Shown: positions 63,711-64,000 of the stretch, piece by piece
Position numbering within the stretch: the first letter of the stretch is position 1
Layout of the letters: every line of letters starts with the position of its first letter
Assembly: GCA_022393335.1 (NCBI GenBank)
Contig: JAJEKB010020534.1
Span: forward strand, 239,319-303,318
Direction: 5' to 3'
DNA length: 64,000 nucleotides
DNA from: Macrotrachela quadricornifera
Lineage: Eukaryota; Rotifera; Eurotatoria; Philodinida; Philodinidae
The notes under the pieces: generated by a model
What the model saw: only the letters and a program-made list of their open reading frames with translations
Databases searched by the model: none
What the model was told of the DNA's origin: nothing
Made by a program: the position numbers and the translations under genes

Positions 63711-64000
63711 GTAAGTTTTCTTCTGAAAAGTGTTAAGAAATTCTGTTTTAGTTTAGTAGAGAAATGAATGCTCAATTTTTTCTTTGAAGTCATATTATTC
63801 TTCAAGCAATATGATATTTCGATAATATCTGTGTTGTTACTTGTGTAACAGTCACATGGATACTGATGAGTATTTTTTGACTAACTTTTGATTGAAATAA
63901 AGTAGAGAGCTGTGACTTTCACTATTGGAAACCAAAAGTGAAGATGTATCGAAATTGTAAATTATAAATTTTGCTAATTTTAATTTTTGAATCTTTTTAT
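63711..64000. other. Right edge, nothing recognised
   Basis: AT-rich sequence to the end of the window without a supported feature. Confidence 0.5.

Overview
This window is nuclear DNA of an animal. Its genes have many very short GT-AG introns (mostly about 35-100 bp), strong AT bias, and proteins found only in animals or broadly in eukaryotes: ARPC2, PRC1, EAPP, AP-3 sigma, eIF1A, cytosolic LeuRS, a 5-HT2-type serotonin receptor and a SPATA2-type PUB protein. A compact gene set, an intron-poor orphan GPCR, an acyltransferase (condensation-domain) gene of the kind often acquired horizontally, and decayed DNA transposons together suggest a bdelloid rotifer (Rotaria-like). The species assignment is inference, not something read from the sequence. 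Exon boundaries below were worked out by hand from splice consensus and codon phase; where a gene is given with full exon coordinates the summed exons stay in frame from ATG to stop.

Layout. 1-3158 (-): cytosolic leucyl-tRNA synthetase, C-terminus beyond the left edge. 3986-4975 (+): orphan rhodopsin-class GPCR. 7088-8592 (-): condensation/PapA-like acyltransferase with a damaged or non-canonical splice donor. 8593-14450: gene desert with a Tc1/mariner relic and coding-like scraps. 14451-17580 (-): 5-HT2-like receptor with a very long third cytoplasmic loop. 17581-22827: about 5 kb with no supported gene. 22828-38587 is dense: an orphan ORF, a Tudor protein, PRC1, a small membrane protein, an ALKBH2-type dioxygenase, a histidine phosphatase of UBASH3 type, EAPP, ARPC2 and an unknown membrane protein. 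38588-41569 holds a frameshifted pseudogene. 41570-49856 is again dense: FAM174-like protein, cytosolic acetoacetyl-CoA thiolase, PUB-domain protein, EF-hand NCS-like protein, AP-3 sigma and a divergent eIF1A. 49857-60429 and 61019-64000 are transposon graveyards rich in large inverted-repeat (foldback) elements; the canonical eIF1A (60430-61018, -) lies between them.

The genes do not form one pathway; this is an ordinary housekeeping neighbourhood (translation: LARS1, two eIF1A; cytoskeleton and division: ARPC2, PRC1; trafficking: AP3S; DNA repair: ALKBH2-like). Several pairs are arranged head to head over short gaps (151 bp for the EF-hand gene and AP3S) and probably share promoters. No CRISPR array, tRNA or rRNA was seen. 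The most notable items are the hAT-type MITE with an intact 8-bp target duplication in the ALKBH2/phosphatase promoter gap, five or more independent foldback elements in the last 14 kb, the eIF1A paralogue pair, the splice-site defect in the acyltransferase gene, and several small unknown membrane proteins.
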